A stretch of 64,000 nt of DNA, taken from Streptomyces coffeae. GTDB taxonomy: Bacteria; Actinomycetota; Actinomycetes; Streptomycetales; Streptomycetaceae. The translations under genes and the position numbers were made by a program. This document shows, piece after piece, positions 42,167-51,486 of the stretch. The stretch covers positions 62,001 to 126,000 of the forward strand of contig NZ_JAERRF010000004.1 in NCBI RefSeq assembly GCF_016741875.1, given 5' to 3'. How positions within the stretch are numbered: the first letter of the stretch is position 1; each line of letters starts with the position of its first letter. Under the pieces are notes generated by a model that saw only the letters and a list, made by a program, of their open reading frames with translations, did no database searches and was not told the DNA's origin.

Positions 42167-42625
42167 ATGAATGCGGAGAGTGACGAGCGGCAGGGGGGCG
42201 TCGCACCTGCGACGGCCGATGTCGCGACGGGGGACAATGTGCAGGACAAAGGGCCGGGTTTCGGCTCCCGGGCGCCGCGGTTCATTCAGCGGTCCCGCAC
42301 GCTGCACGTCAGCTGGCAGGTCGGCGTCTTCATCGTGGGCCTCGCGGTCGTGGTCGCGGGGATCATCATGCTGCCGCTGCCCGGCCCCGGCTGGCTGGTG
42401 ATCTTCGGCGGTATGGCGATCTGGGCGACCGAGTTCGTCTGGGCGCAGCTGGTGCTGCGCTGGACCAAGCGCAAGGTCACCGAGGCCGCCCAGCGCGCCC
42501 TGGATCCGAAGGTGCGCAAGCGCAATCTCATCCTCACCACCATCGCCGTGATCATCTGCGCCGCGGCGATCACGGTGTACGTGTGGAAGTTCGGCGTCGT
42601 CATGCCCTGGAAGATCAAGGAGTGA
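42167..42625 (+). CDS. TIGR02611-like PGPGW membrane protein
   Basis: 152 residues. Two helices flank the hallmark LPLPGPGWLVIFGGMAIWAT (residues about 68-88): SWQVGVFIVGLAVVVAGIIM before and, later, LILTTIAVIICAAAITVYVW. A basic cytoplasmic loop (RWTKRKVTEAAQRALDPKVR) lies between. ATG 42167 could be leaderless: TAAGTT (42154-42159) ends 7 bp before it, and no ribosome site is visible. Function unknown; family members are common in actinobacteria. Confidence 0.8.
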   Translation: MNAESDERQGGVAPATADVATGDNVQDKGPGFGSRAPRFIQRSRTLHVSWQVGVFIVGLAVVVAGIIMLPLPGPGWLVIFGGMAIWATEFVWAQLVLRWTKRKVTEAAQRALDPKVRKRNLILTTIAVIICAAAITVYVWKFGVVMPWKIKE

Positions 42626-42708
42626 CTCCCGGGCCGGTCACCGGCCGGCCGTTCCCGGGGACTGGTCATGAGCACGGTCCGGCATGCGCTAATGTTGGCC
42701 GTGCGCCA

Positions 42709-42780
42709 GGGCGATTAGCTCAGTGGGAGAGCGCTTCGTTCACACCGAAGAGGTCACTGGTTCGAACCCAGTATCGCCCA
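42709..42780 (+). tRNA. tRNA-Val(CAC), copy 1
   Basis: 72 nt. Acceptor GGGCGAT / ATCGCCC, discriminator A, anticodon loop TTCACAC in stem CTTCG/CGAAG, T-loop GTTCGAA. Identical in all 72 positions to the gene at 43496-43567. No encoded CCA. Followed by its own terminator. Confidence 0.96.
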
Positions 42781-42787
42781 CCCTGGA

Positions 42788-42826
42788 CCGAGGGCCCGTA
42801 CGGCAGACCGCCGTGCGGGCCCTCGG
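42788..42826 (+). terminator. Terminator of tRNA-Val(CAC) copy 1
   Basis: CCGAGGGCCCGTACGGC and GCCGTGCGGGCCCTCGG pair over 17 positions with one A/G mismatch-type wobble, loop AGACC. Directly after the tRNA. Confidence 0.85.
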
Positions 42827-42934
42827 CGTTGTGCGCCCCGGGTCCCCAACCGGCGGTCCGCGGTGGTCCCTTGGGGCGGACGCGCACCGGCGGGCGGGGG
42901 TGTGCGCCGGCCACGTCCGGCGCAGACTTGCCTC

Positions 42935-43429
42935 ATGGACTGGTGCCGTTACCGCTTCCGCAGCCGATGGGATCTCGACGCTCCGCCCGCCGCCGTCTAC
43001 GCGGTGCTGGCCGACGGCGACACCTATCCGCGGTGGTGGCCGCAGGTCCGGGAGGTGCGGCGGATCGACGCGCGGACCGGTGCCGCCCGCTTCCGTTCCC
43101 TCGTCCCGTACGACCTCGAGGTCACCGTCAGTGAGGCGCGCCAGGACCCGGCTGCCGGAGTCCTGGAGATCATGCTCTCCGGCGACTTGGAGGGCTGGGT
43201 GCGCTGGACGGTCACGGCCTGTGACACCGGTACCCGCGCTCTGTACGAGCAGGAGGTGGTGGCCCGCAAACCCCTGCTGCGCCGGCTCGCCCTCCTCGGG
43301 CGGCCCGTCTTCCGTCTCAACCACGCGCTGATGATGCGCGCCGGGCGCCGGGGGCTGCGCGCCCACCTGGACGCCGTACGGGCCGGGCGGTCCGGGGCGC
43401 CACCGGCCGCCGGCGGGAATCCGGTTTGA
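42935..43429 (+). CDS. SRPBCC-family (polyketide cyclase/dehydrase-like) protein
   Basis: 164 residues, helix-grip fold: YRFRSRWDLDAPPAAVYAVL, YPRWWPQVREVRRIDARTGA, LSGDLEGWVRWTVTACDTGT, YEQEVVARKPLLRRLALLGR, LMMRAGRRGLRAHLDAVRAG. Such proteins bind hydrophobic ligands; a specific function cannot be assigned. ATG 42935 gives MDWCRYRFRSRWDLDAPP, a natural start. The gene sits between two identical tRNA-Val(CAC) genes. Confidence 0.82.
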   Translation: MDWCRYRFRSRWDLDAPPAAVYAVLADGDTYPRWWPQVREVRRIDARTGAARFRSLVPYDLEVTVSEARQDPAAGVLEIMLSGDLEGWVRWTVTACDTGTRALYEQEVVARKPLLRRLALLGRPVFRLNHALMMRAGRRGLRAHLDAVRAGRSGAPPAAGGNPV

Positions 43430-43495
43430 ACCAAACCCGTCGCGACCTGTATTGTTCAGGTCGTTCCACCGGGGGAGACCCCAACCGGACACCCC

Positions 43496-43567
43496 GGGCG
43501 ATTAGCTCAGTGGGAGAGCGCTTCGTTCACACCGAAGAGGTCACTGGTTCGAACCCAGTATCGCCCA
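43496..43567 (+). tRNA. tRNA-Val(CAC), copy 2
   Basis: Same 72 nt as the gene at 42709-42780, including acceptor GGGCGAT / ATCGCCC and anticodon loop TTCACAC. Identity extends a few bases beyond the 3' end (CCC). Followed by its own terminator. Confidence 0.96.
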
Positions 43568-43573
43568 CCCCGT

Positions 43574-43604
43574 GAGGCCGGGCCGCCACAGGCGGTCCGG
43601 CCTC
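43574..43604 (+). terminator. Terminator of tRNA-Val(CAC) copy 2
   Basis: GAGGCCGGGCCGCC (43574-43587) and GGCGGTCCGGCCTC (43591-43604): 14 pairs with one G-U, loop ACA. Confidence 0.85.
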
Positions 43605-43679
43605 AACTGTGTGCGCTTGTACGACCGATGCACGGGTATCCGCATAAAACGTCCACGGTTGACCATTGGAGGGGAACCC

Positions 43680-44051
43680 ATGGCCGTCGCGACCGCAGCC
43701 GTCCTGTCCCTGGACTGTGCCGAACCCGAGGAGCTCGCCGAGTTCTACGCGGAGGTGCTCGGCGCCGAGATCCTCGCCGTGACCAACGCCGACCGCATCG
43801 AACTCGCGGCACCCGGAGGCGCGCGCATGGCCTTCCTCCGCGACCACGGCTACGCCCCGCCGAGCTGGCCGCGTCCGGACGACTCCCAGCAGGCCCATCT
43901 GGAACTGCTGGTGGACGACATCGACGCGGTCGAACGCCAGGTGGTGGACCTGGGCGCACGGCCGCTGGAGACCCGGTTCAACGGCGGCCCGCACGATGTC
44001 CGGATCTATGCCGACCCGGCCGGACACCCCTTCGCGCTCCGCCTCGGCTGA
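43680..44051 (+). CDS. VOC-family (glyoxalase-like) protein
   Basis: 123 residues. Two beta-alpha-beta-beta-beta halves: AAVLSLDCAEPEELAEFYAE, then EILAVTNADRIELAAPGGAR; and QQAHLELLVDDIDAVERQVV, DVRIYADPAGHPFALRLG. The metal ligands expected in glyoxalase I are only partly recognisable, so it may be a binding or resistance-type VOC protein. GGAGGGG lies 6 nt before ATG 43680. Monocistronic. Confidence 0.85.
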   Translation: MAVATAAVLSLDCAEPEELAEFYAEVLGAEILAVTNADRIELAAPGGARMAFLRDHGYAPPSWPRPDDSQQAHLELLVDDIDAVERQVVDLGARPLETRFNGGPHDVRIYADPAGHPFALRLG

Positions 44052-44111
44052 GCGCCCGCACCGCCCCGGTCCGGGGCCGAGCGAACCCACACCCGCGGCG
44101 GGGGAGCTCCG

Positions 44112-44837
44112 TCAGGCCGCGGCCGGCAGATCGGGCCGCAGCGGCCAGGCCGGATCGCACACCTCGTCCGAGCCGTTGAGCGCGAACCACGCCTGGAGGC
44201 CGCGCGCCTGCGCCGCGTACCAGACGGTCTGCCGGGCGTGCACCTCGGCGGGGCTCAGCGTCTCCAGCCGGGAGGCGAACCGGCGGCCGACCGCCCGCAC
44301 CACATCCAGCGCGGCCATCGCGTCCGCCGCCGCGTCATGCGCCCCGGTCAGCTCGACGCCGTAATGCGCGCACAGATCGGTGAGCGTACGACGCCCCTTG
44401 CGATAGCGGTCCAGATGCTTGTCCAGCACCCGGGGATCGAGCACACACAACGAACGCAGCGACAGATAGCCCGACAGGCTGGAATTGCGGTGCCGCTTCA
44501 ACTCGCGGTCCAGCAGCGTGAGATCGAACGGCGCGTTCATCACCACCAGCGGGGTGCCCCGTGCGCTCTGCTCCGCGATACCCCGCGCCACCTCCTCCAT
44601 CACCGGCGCGGGCCAGCGGCCGTGGTGCTGAAGATGAGCATCCGTCAGCCCGTGTATCTCGGTGGCGGCGGCAGGCACCGGTATCCCCGGACTCACCAGC
44701 CAGCGGCGGACTTCCGGCAGAACTCCGGCCCCGCGCTGGACGACAAGAGCGGCCGACACGATCCGGTCATCCTCGACATCGACACCGGTGGTCTCCGTGT
44801 CGAACGCGGCGAGCGGCCCCTCGAACCAGGACGGCAT
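44112..44837 (-). CDS. DnaQ-like 3'-5' exonuclease (DEDDh)
   Basis: 241 residues. Exo I: LAAFDTETTGVDVEDDRIVS (Asp, Glu); Exo II: PLVVMNAPFDLTLLDREL (Asp); Exo III: VELTGAHDAAADAMAALDVV (His, Asp). This is the epsilon-subunit-like exonuclease used in proofreading or RNA turnover. Length and isolated position argue for a stand-alone nuclease rather than the replicative subunit. ATG 44837 with GAGGAG 9 nt upstream; the longer frame to 45002 is not conserved. Divergent from the DUF4365 gene. Confidence 0.88.
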   Translation of the reverse strand: MPSWFEGPLAAFDTETTGVDVEDDRIVSAALVVQRGAGVLPEVRRWLVSPGIPVPAAATEIHGLTDAHLQHHGRWPAPVMEEVARGIAEQSARGTPLVVMNAPFDLTLLDRELKRHRNSSLSGYLSLRSLCVLDPRVLDKHLDRYRKGRRTLTDLCAHYGVELTGAHDAAADAMAALDVVRAVGRRFASRLETLSPAEVHARQTVWYAAQARGLQAWFALNGSDEVCDPAWPLRPDLPAAA

Positions 44838-45000
44838 GGCCTCAACTCCTCGTGCATGATCGTGCGATGACACCTTCAACCCGCCCCGACCAGGTGATAC
44901 CCGGAGGGAGGTGGCCGAACCGCCGCTGTTTGCCACGGACCTGACGGGGAGACAACACAGGTGTACGGACCCCGGCGACGACCGGAAGGCGTCAACAGCC

Positions 45001-45579
45001 ATGGCGCTCGCTCAGCCCGACCCGGCCCCGGCGGTGAGCGGTCTGCTGTCCGAGCGGATCGCACCCCTGCGTGGCCATATCGCCACCACCGCCTGTATGG
45101 AGACCCTTCAGGTGGGCTATCTGCACGCCGTCGCGGCGGCCGCCGGCTGCTCGCTGGCGCAGCCCTTCCCCGACCACGGCATCGACTGGCACGTCAGCCA
45201 TAGCGCGCCCGGCCACGCGGTGGACGACGAGGTCACCATCAAGGTGCAGTTGAAGGCCACGTACCAACTGCCGCCGCGCCCGCGCGGACCGACCTTCGCC
45301 TTCACCCTGGACAACGACCATCTGGTGAAACTGGCCCGCACACCGGCCTCCGTGCACAAGATCCTCGTCGTGATGATCGTCCCGCGCAGCCAGGGCGACT
45401 GGCTGCGCGCCGGACACGACCGACTCGCCCTGCGGCACTGCTGTTACTGGACCAATCTGGCGGGTCACCCGGTCACGGGCCGCCGCCGGACCACCGTGCG
45501 GATCCCGACCTCGCGGGTCTTCGACGACCGCGCGCTCTGCGAGATCATGACCCGGGTCGGGGCGGGAGGGAGACCGTGA
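45001..45579 (+). CDS. DUF4365-domain protein
   Basis: 192 residues. Segments typical of DUF4365: ACMETLQVGYLHAVAAAAGC, PFPDHGIDWHVSHSAPGHAV, EVTIKVQLKATYQLPPRPRG, HKILVVMIVPRSQGDWLRAG. The Asp-...-Gln-x-Lys pattern (GIDWHV ... IKVQLKAT) is like PD-(D/E)xK nucleases, so nucleic-acid cleavage is possible. ATG 45001 is preferred; GTG 44911 with GGAGG is an alternative. The stop overlaps the next gene. Confidence 0.78.
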   Translation: MALAQPDPAPAVSGLLSERIAPLRGHIATTACMETLQVGYLHAVAAAAGCSLAQPFPDHGIDWHVSHSAPGHAVDDEVTIKVQLKATYQLPPRPRGPTFAFTLDNDHLVKLARTPASVHKILVVMIVPRSQGDWLRAGHDRLALRHCCYWTNLAGHPVTGRRRTTVRIPTSRVFDDRALCEIMTRVGAGGRP

Positions 45580-46778
45580 TGGACCGGTACCGGCCCGGGG
45601 GCGAGCCCGCCCCGGACCCCGCCACCCCGCACCCGGACGAGGTCGATCCGGCCGTCCTCGGCGCCCTGCTCACCCGGCACGGCTGGCGCCGGCGCGGCGG
45701 CGCCCCCGGGCGGTACGCCCGCTGGACCCCGCCGGGCCGGTCCCCGGGCGGCACCAGCCTGCTGGTGCCCGAGACCCGGGCCTTCCCCGACAGCGGCGAT
45801 CTGCTCGCCGAGGCGCTGATGGCGCTGGCCCGCAGCGCCGCCCCGTCCGCCCGCGAGGTGCTCACCGGCCTCGCCGTACCCAGCGATGAGATCCGCTGGC
45901 GGCGCGAGGTCCCCGAATCCCGCGGCGGCACCGCCGCCTGGACCGCCCAGGAGCGGCTGCGCGCCGCCGCCCGCGGCATGCTGCTGGCCGGTGCGCTCGC
46001 CGCCCGCGGCCGCGCGGGCTACTACGGCGCGCGGCACCGCCGCGCGGCCGAGGAGTTCATGGAGCGGGTGCTCACCGGTCCGGCCGGACCGGCCTCCGGC
46101 GGCCGGGCGCTGACCGTCTTCGTCCCCGTCGAGGACGGCCGCGCCGGCACCGCCACCCTGCTCCGCGCGCTGCACGCCCTCCGGGACGCCATCGACTACC
46201 AGCGCGCCACCGGCGGGATGGAAGCCTTCGACGCGGCCGTCGAGGCGGGTGTGAGCCGGGAGCTGACCGAGGCCGTCGTGGCGCTGGTCCACGGCACCGA
46301 GGGGGCGCGGGTGGCGCTGGAGTGGTCTCCGGCCGCCGGTGCGCCACCGGGCTTCGCGCTCCGCCCCGAGCCGGTGGAGTTCTCGCCGGGCGACCTCCCG
46401 GGGCTCCGCGAGGCGGGGGCGCGCTATGTACGGGACGAGCCGTCGGTGGCCGTGCGGCTCACCGGAGCGGTGGTCCGGCTGCGCCGTACCGGCCCCGGCG
46501 GCCCCGGGACGGTCCGGCTGCGGGTGCTGGCCGGGGCCGATGTGGCGCAGGTGCGCATCGTGCTGGAGGAGGACGACTACCGCGTGGCCGGTCATGCCCA
46601 TCTGGTGGGGCTGCCGATCCGGGTCAGCGGGCGGCTGGAGAGCCGGGGCGGCTTCCGGCGGCTGACCGGGGCCACCGGCGTCACCCCGGTACAGGTCGAC
46701 GAGGCGGAGCGGGACCGGCTGCTCAAATCGCTCCAGGAGCACCTGGACTTCTTCGAGGAGGCGTGCGGCGGGCCCTGA
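45579..46778 (+). CDS. Hypothetical protein
   Basis: 399 residues, no family recognised. No signal or helices for a membrane; mixed alpha/beta with Ala/Arg-rich middle ([20 protein letters not shown]). The C-terminal half has alternating strands ([60 protein letters not shown]) like a beta-sandwich, ending in [18 protein letters not shown] 45579 overlaps the DUF4365 stop by 1 nt (TGATG), with GGAGGGAG about 6 nt upstream. Probably works with the DUF4365 protein; what they do is unknown. Confidence 0.75.
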   Translation: MDRYRPGGEPAPDPATPHPDEVDPAVLGALLTRHGWRRRGGAPGRYARWTPPGRSPGGTSLLVPETRAFPDSGDLLAEALMALARSAAPSAREVLTGLAVPSDEIRWRREVPESRGGTAAWTAQERLRAAARGMLLAGALAARGRAGYYGARHRRAAEEFMERVLTGPAGPASGGRALTVFVPVEDGRAGTATLLRALHALRDAIDYQRATGGMEAFDAAVEAGVSRELTEAVVALVHGTEGARVALEWSPAAGAPPGFALRPEPVEFSPGDLPGLREAGARYVRDEPSVAVRLTGAVVRLRRTGPGGPGTVRLRVLAGADVAQVRIVLEEDDYRVAGHAHLVGLPIRVSGRLESRGGFRRLTGATGVTPVQVDEAERDRLLKSLQEHLDFFEEACGGP

Positions 46779-46914
46779 CCGCCGCACGCGGGCCGGTTCA
46801 TCGGCGGCCGGTGAGCGGGCTTCCCGCCGTTTCGCGGTCGGACCGGTCGGCTCGGTACGATTCACGCTGCGCGGCATTCGCCGCGGTGAGCCACCCATCA
46901 GTCAGGAGAGACCG

Positions 46915-48894
46915 GTGTCAGACGTCCGTGTGATCATCCAGCGCGATTCCGAGCGGGAAGAACGCGTGGTGGCCACGGGCACTACGGCCGCGGACCTCTT
47001 CGCCGGCGACCGCTCGATCGTTGCCGCGCGCGTCGGCGGCGAGCTGAAGGACCTGGCCTACGCACCGGCCGACGGCGAGGAGATCGAGCCGGTCGAGATC
47101 ACCAGCCAGGACGGTCTGGACATCCTGCGCCACTCCACCGCGCATGTCATGGCGCAGGCCGTGCAGGAGCTGTTCCCGGAAGCCAAGCTGGGTATCGGCC
47201 CGCCGATCAAGGACGGCTTCTACTACGACTTCGACGTCGAGACCCCGTTCCACCCGGACGATCTCAAGCGCATCGAGAAGAAGATGCAGGAGATCCAGAA
47301 GCGGGGACAGAAGTTCTCGCGCCGTGCGGTGACCGACGAGGCCGCACGCGAGGAGCTGGCGGGCGAGCCGTACAAGCTGGAGCTGATCGGCCTCAAGGGC
47401 TCCGCCGCGGACGCCGCCGAGGGCGCGTCGGCCGAGGTCGGCGCGGGCGAGCTGACCATCTACGACAACCTCGACGCCAAGACCGGCGAGCTGTGCTGGA
47501 AGGACCTCTGCCGCGGTCCGCACCTGCCCAGCACCCGGAACATCCCGGCCTTCAAGCTGATGCGCAGCGCCGCCGCGTACTGGCGGGGCAGTGAGAAGAA
47601 CCCTCAGCTCCAGCGGATCTACGGCACCGCCTGGCCGACCAAGGACGAGCTGAAGGCCCATCTGGACTTCCTCGCCGAGGCCGAGAAGCGCGACCACCGC
47701 AAGCTGGGCTCCGAGCTGGACCTGTTCTCCTTCCCCGATGAGCTGGGCTCCGGCCTCGCGGTGTTCCACCCCAAGGGCGGGGTGATCCGCAAGGAGATGG
47801 AGGAGTACTCGCGCAAGCGTCATGAAGAGGCGGACTACGAGTTCGTCAACACCCCGCACATCACCAAGGCGCGGCTCTTCGAGACCTCCGGCCACCTCCC
47901 GCACTACATGGACGGCATGTTCCCGCCCATGGAGTTCGAGGGCCAGGACTACTACCTCAAGGCCATGAACTGCCCGATGCACAACCTGGTGTTCCGGGCG
48001 CGCGGGCGGTCCTACCGCGAGCTGCCGCTGCGGCTCTTCGAGTTCGGCACGGTCTACCGCTACGAGAAGTCCGGTGTCGTCCACGGTCTGACCCGGGCCC
48101 GAGGCTTCACCCAGGATGACTCGCACATCTACTGCACCAAGGAGCAGATGGCCGATGAGCTCGACAATCTGCTGACCTTCGTGCTGAATCTGCTCCGGGA
48201 CTACGGTCTGAGCGACTTCTACCTGGAGCTGTCCACGCGGGACGACTCGGACAAGTTCATCGGTGGGCCGGAGCAGTGGGAAGAGGCCACCGAGGAGCTG
48301 CGCAAGGCCGCCGAGAAGCAGGGTCTGGACCTGGTCATGGACCCGGGCGGCGCCGCCTTCTACGGTCCGAAGATCTCCGTCCAGGCCAAGGACGCCATCG
48401 GCCGTACCTGGCAGATGTCGACGATCCAGGTCGACTTCAACCAGCCCGCCCGGTTCGAGCTGGAGTACACGGCGGCGGACGGCTCGCGCCAGCAGCCGGT
48501 CATGATCCACCGGGCGCTGTTCGGGTCGATCGAGCGCTTCTTCGCGGTGCTGCTGGAGCACTACGCGGGCGCCTTCCCGGTGTGGCTGGCCCCGGTGCAG
48601 GCGGTCGGTATCCCGATCGGTGACACCCATGTGCCGTACCTGGAGGGGTTCGCGGCCAAGGCCAAGGCCAAGGGGCTGCGGATGGAGGTGGACTCCTCCT
48701 CGGACCGGATGCAGAAGAAGATCCGCAACGCCCAGAAGTCCAAGATCCCGTTCATGATCATCGCCGGTGACGACGATGTGACGGCCGGAGCGGTCAGCTT
48801 CCGCTACCGCGACGGTTCGCAGAAGAACGGCATCCCGGTCGACGAGGCGCTGGCCGAGATCGTGGACGCGGTGGAGCGTCGCATCCAGGTGTGA
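46915..48894 (+). CDS. thrS: Threonyl-tRNA synthetase
   Basis: 659 residues, class II synthetase charging tRNA-Thr. N-terminal TGS domain (residues 1 to about 62), editing domain with [19 protein letters not shown], catalytic core with [20 protein letters not shown] (zinc Cys353) and [20 protein letters not shown], motif 3 [21 protein letters not shown]-terminal anticodon-binding domain ([20 protein letters not shown]). GTG 46915 with GGAGAG 4-5 nt upstream. No T-box is visible upstream. A strong hairpin follows. Confidence 0.97.
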   Translation: MSDVRVIIQRDSEREERVVATGTTAADLFAGDRSIVAARVGGELKDLAYAPADGEEIEPVEITSQDGLDILRHSTAHVMAQAVQELFPEAKLGIGPPIKDGFYYDFDVETPFHPDDLKRIEKKMQEIQKRGQKFSRRAVTDEAAREELAGEPYKLELIGLKGSAADAAEGASAEVGAGELTIYDNLDAKTGELCWKDLCRGPHLPSTRNIPAFKLMRSAAAYWRGSEKNPQLQRIYGTAWPTKDELKAHLDFLAEAEKRDHRKLGSELDLFSFPDELGSGLAVFHPKGGVIRKEMEEYSRKRHEEADYEFVNTPHITKARLFETSGHLPHYMDGMFPPMEFEGQDYYLKAMNCPMHNLVFRARGRSYRELPLRLFEFGTVYRYEKSGVVHGLTRARGFTQDDSHIYCTKEQMADELDNLLTFVLNLLRDYGLSDFYLELSTRDDSDKFIGGPEQWEEATEELRKAAEKQGLDLVMDPGGAAFYGPKISVQAKDAIGRTWQMSTIQVDFNQPARFELEYTAADGSRQQPVMIHRALFGSIERFFAVLLEHYAGAFPVWLAPVQAVGIPIGDTHVPYLEGFAAKAKAKGLRMEVDSSSDRMQKKIRNAQKSKIPFMIIAGDDDVTAGAVSFRYRDGSQKNGIPVDEALAEIVDAVERRIQV

Positions 48895-48921
48895 TCTGGT
48901 CCCCGCGTGAGCGGGAGGTAC

Positions 48922-48951
48922 GAGGGGCGGTCCCAGCCGGGGCCGCCCCTC
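48922..48951 (+). terminator. Terminator after thrS
   Basis: GAGGGGCGG (48922-48930) and CCGCCCCTC (48943-48951) pair perfectly, with CCC/GGG continuing inside past a T/G bulge. 27 nt after the stop. Confidence 0.8.
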
Positions 48952-48978
48952 ACCGCTTCTTCAGCCTTCCCGGGCGAA

Positions 48979-48984
48979 TATGCT
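48979..48984 (+). promoter_or_regulatory. -10 element for a leaderless HIT transcript
   Basis: TATGCT ends 7 bp before ATG 48992 and no ribosome site precedes that ATG, the classic arrangement for a leaderless mRNA in Streptomyces. The -35 is not convincing. Confidence 0.45.
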
Positions 48985-48991
48985 GGCCCGC

Positions 48992-49540
48992 ATGACGAGT
49001 GAGCCGGAGCAGCAGTTCGGAGTGGGGACGCCCGATGCGTTCCAGCGCCTGTGGACACCCCATCGGATGGCGTACATCCAGGGGGAGAACAAGCCCACCG
49101 GCCCGGGGGCCGGTGATGGCTGCCCGTTCTGCACCATCCCGGAGAAGTCCGACGAGGACGGCCTGATCATCGCGCGGGGGGAGCACGTCTACGCCGTGCT
49201 CAATCTGTACCCGTACAACGGCGGCCACCTCATGGTCGTCCCGTTCCGGCACATCGCCGACTACACCGAACTGGACGCCGGGGAGACGGTGGAGCTGGCC
49301 GAGTTCACCAAGGCGGCCATGACCACGCTGCGTACCGCCTCCGGCGCGCACGGTTTCAACATCGGGCTCAACCAGGGCTCCGTGGCGGGCGCCGGGATCG
49401 CCGCCCATCTGCATCAGCATGTGGTGCCGCGCTGGGGCGGCGACACCAACTTCATGCCGGTGATCGGCAACACCAAGGTGCTGCCCCAACTGCTCGCCGA
49501 CACCCGCCGGATGCTCGCCGCCGCCTGGCCCAAGGCGTAG
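48992..49540 (+). CDS. HIT-domain hydrolase/phosphorylase
   Basis: 182 residues. Histidine-triad protein: GCPFCTIPEKSDEDGLIIAR at the N-side, NLYPYNGGHLMVVPFRHIAD, and the catalytic AAHLHQHVVPRWGGDTNF (H-x-H-x-H). Actinobacterial members with the CPFC segment act as Ap4A phosphorylases. The start at 48992 (MTSEPEQQFGVGTPDAF) is preferred over ATG 48980, which lies inside the probable -10. Confidence 0.88.
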   Translation: MTSEPEQQFGVGTPDAFQRLWTPHRMAYIQGENKPTGPGAGDGCPFCTIPEKSDEDGLIIARGEHVYAVLNLYPYNGGHLMVVPFRHIADYTELDAGETVELAEFTKAAMTTLRTASGAHGFNIGLNQGSVAGAGIAAHLHQHVVPRWGGDTNFMPVIGNTKVLPQLLADTRRMLAAAWPKA

Positions 49541-49586
49541 ATCGCGGTCGTGGGCTCCGGGCTGTGGGCCCCGGTCGTGGGTCGCG

Positions 49587-49616
49587 GCCCCGGCCCGGGT
49601 CCCGCCCGGCCGGGGC
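49587..49616. terminator. Hairpin between convergent HIT and membrane-protein genes
   Basis: GCCCCGGC (49587-49594) and GCCGGGGC (49609-49616) pair perfectly; CGGG/CCCG inside can extend it. Located between the two stops. Confidence 0.65.
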
Positions 49617-49634
49617 ATGGCTGACCCGACGCGC

Positions 49635-51350
49635 TCAGGCGTCGTACAGATCGGCCTTCTTGGGGGACGCCTCCTGGACCTGGCCACTGAGAGCGAGCGA
49701 GCGGTTGCCGAAGCGCTCGGTGTCCACGCCGTGGTGCTTGAGCACACCGATCGCCGCCTCGTGGACCACCCGCAGCACCGGGGTGGCCGCCCGCAGCGCG
49801 TCGTCCGCCATGAAGCGGTGGCGCCAGGGCTTGTCCGCCCAGGCGTGGCGCAGGCCGAACGGCTCGGGCAGCACCAGCTTGCCGCCCAGGTGGTCCAGTA
49901 TCGGCGGATACCAGGTGAAGGGGGCGCGCGCGGCCAGGCGCACCACCTCCTTCGCATCCACCAGCGGCAGCGGAACCGACTTGGTCTCCCAGAACCGGAA
50001 GGTCTTGCTCACGGTTTTGGACGGCGCCGACGGCTTGCTGGTGAACAGCGGGTGCACCGGCCCCAGGGCGTGTCCGGTGACCTCGATCCGCAGCGTCTTG
50101 TGGAGCAGGGTCACCGTGATCAGCAGCGTGATCACCAACTGGCCGTCCCACAGCACGAACTGCACACCCAGGTAGTGCCGGTCACCGGCGCCGAACTGCT
50201 GCTGGTCGCAGATCCGCTGGAGCTCGACGCCCTTTATCTGGAAGCCCTCCTCCTCGGAGGTGCCGCCGCGCTCGACCGCCTTGGCCCCTTCGCCGATGGG
50301 TGAGACCACCCAGTGGCGCACCGAGGGGGTGGGGAAGCCGCCGGTGTGCAGCGGGGTGCGCTCCAGCATCCGCAGCTGGTCGTGGACCGCCCGTATCACG
50401 TCCCAGCTGCGGAACGGGTCGATCTCCTTGTCCGGGTCGGCGGAGACCAGGTCCTCGGCCAGCTGCCAGCTTCCCCAGCGGGTGCCCATGCCCAATATGC
50501 CCTTGGGCCCGGCGTAGAAGACCACATTGCTGTACTGCTCGGCGGTGAGCTTGTGCAGCGCCTTGCGCAGCACCTCGGCGGAGGTCTGGCCGGGGTGGTT
50601 GGGCACCGTCTCGGGCACCTTGGCGCCCACTCCGCCGCCCGCGAGCAGCCCGCCCCAGCAGTCCCTGAGGTCCTTGGCGGTGCGCTCGCAGATCTGCTTG
50701 GCGATGTACCAGCCGATCACCGGGGCCAGCACCACTCCGCGCAGATAGATGCCCCAGAAGCCGCCGAACGGCAGCTTGATCAGGAAGATGAGGGTGATCA
50801 CGGTGAGCGCGACCAGCAGCGCCGTGCCGAGCGCTCCCATCCGCTTGTCCTGGGAACCGGCGACCGAGCGCCGCAGCTGGAAGGCGCCGAGCCACAGCAG
50901 CACCCCGGGGAGGAAGAGCAGCCCGAAGACGACCATGACGGCGGTGAGCCGGGCGTCCCGGGTCTTGCGGATGCGATTGGCCGAGAGGCAGTGCTCGACG
51001 ACCGTCTGCGGCTCGGTCCCGAAGGACTGGATCACCTGGCCGCGGCCGCCGCCGAGCATCCGCAGCTGGACGGCGCGGGAGAACGCCTCGCCCAGATTCG
51101 GTTCGAACAGCGACAGCTTCGGCGCCTTGACCTCCGAGACCGTCCACTCCGAGTTGGCGTCCAGCAGCTTGGCCACGGGGCCGTCACGGTAGGCGGCCGA
51201 GGCGAGTGCCTGCGTCGCCGCCGTCTGCCCCGCAGCCCCCGACAGAGGCACCTGTGCCCCGGGACTGAAATCGAATCCGTCCGTCACCAACGCCCCCAAT
51301 ACCGCACGCCGCTTGCGCTGCGACCTCAGCGTATCGGGGGTGTGCACCAC
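49635..51350 (-). CDS. Large hypothetical membrane protein
   Basis: 571 residues from GTG 51350 (a second GTG follows at once). Layout: about 130 soluble residues, two or more helices (AVMVVFGLLFLPGVLLWLGA; LLVALTVITLIFLIKLPFGG; IYLRGVVLAPVIGWYIAKQI), a large soluble part with a glycine-rich stretch (GGLLAGGGVGAKVPETVPN), a further hydrophobic pair (LVITLLITVTLLHKTLRIEV), and a C-terminal soluble region. No enzymatic motif recognised. No clear ribosome site. Conserved-looking but of unknown function. Confidence 0.7.
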   Translation of the reverse strand: MVHTPDTLRSQRKRRAVLGALVTDGFDFSPGAQVPLSGAAGQTAATQALASAAYRDGPVAKLLDANSEWTVSEVKAPKLSLFEPNLGEAFSRAVQLRMLGGGRGQVIQSFGTEPQTVVEHCLSANRIRKTRDARLTAVMVVFGLLFLPGVLLWLGAFQLRRSVAGSQDKRMGALGTALLVALTVITLIFLIKLPFGGFWGIYLRGVVLAPVIGWYIAKQICERTAKDLRDCWGGLLAGGGVGAKVPETVPNHPGQTSAEVLRKALHKLTAEQYSNVVFYAGPKGILGMGTRWGSWQLAEDLVSADPDKEIDPFRSWDVIRAVHDQLRMLERTPLHTGGFPTPSVRHWVVSPIGEGAKAVERGGTSEEEGFQIKGVELQRICDQQQFGAGDRHYLGVQFVLWDGQLVITLLITVTLLHKTLRIEVTGHALGPVHPLFTSKPSAPSKTVSKTFRFWETKSVPLPLVDAKEVVRLAARAPFTWYPPILDHLGGKLVLPEPFGLRHAWADKPWRHRFMADDALRAATPVLRVVHEAAIGVLKHHGVDTERFGNRSLALSGQVQEASPKKADLYDA

Positions 51351-51397
51351 CTGTCGCCAGGGCGTGGTGGCCTGTGGACAACCGCTCCCGCGAACAG

Positions 51398-51428
51398 CCG
51401 CCCGCCCCGGTGGAGTCGGGGCGGGCGG
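51398..51428 (-). terminator. Terminator after the EF-G-like gene
   Basis: CCGCCCGCCCCG (51398-51409) and CGGGGCGGGCGG (51417-51428), 12 perfect pairs, loop GTGGAGT. It separates the minus-strand EF-G-like gene from the membrane protein gene downstream. Confidence 0.8.
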
Positions 51429-51486
51429 TGCGGCAACCAGGCCCTGTCCGGCGGATCTTATCGAGCCCGCGACGCCTGGCACCGCG

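Noticed and set aside
46779..46914. T-box or other tRNA-sensing leader before thrS
   Set aside because: No T-box sequence or specifier stem is visible in the 136-nt space; TACGAT at 46855-46860 is at best a -10.
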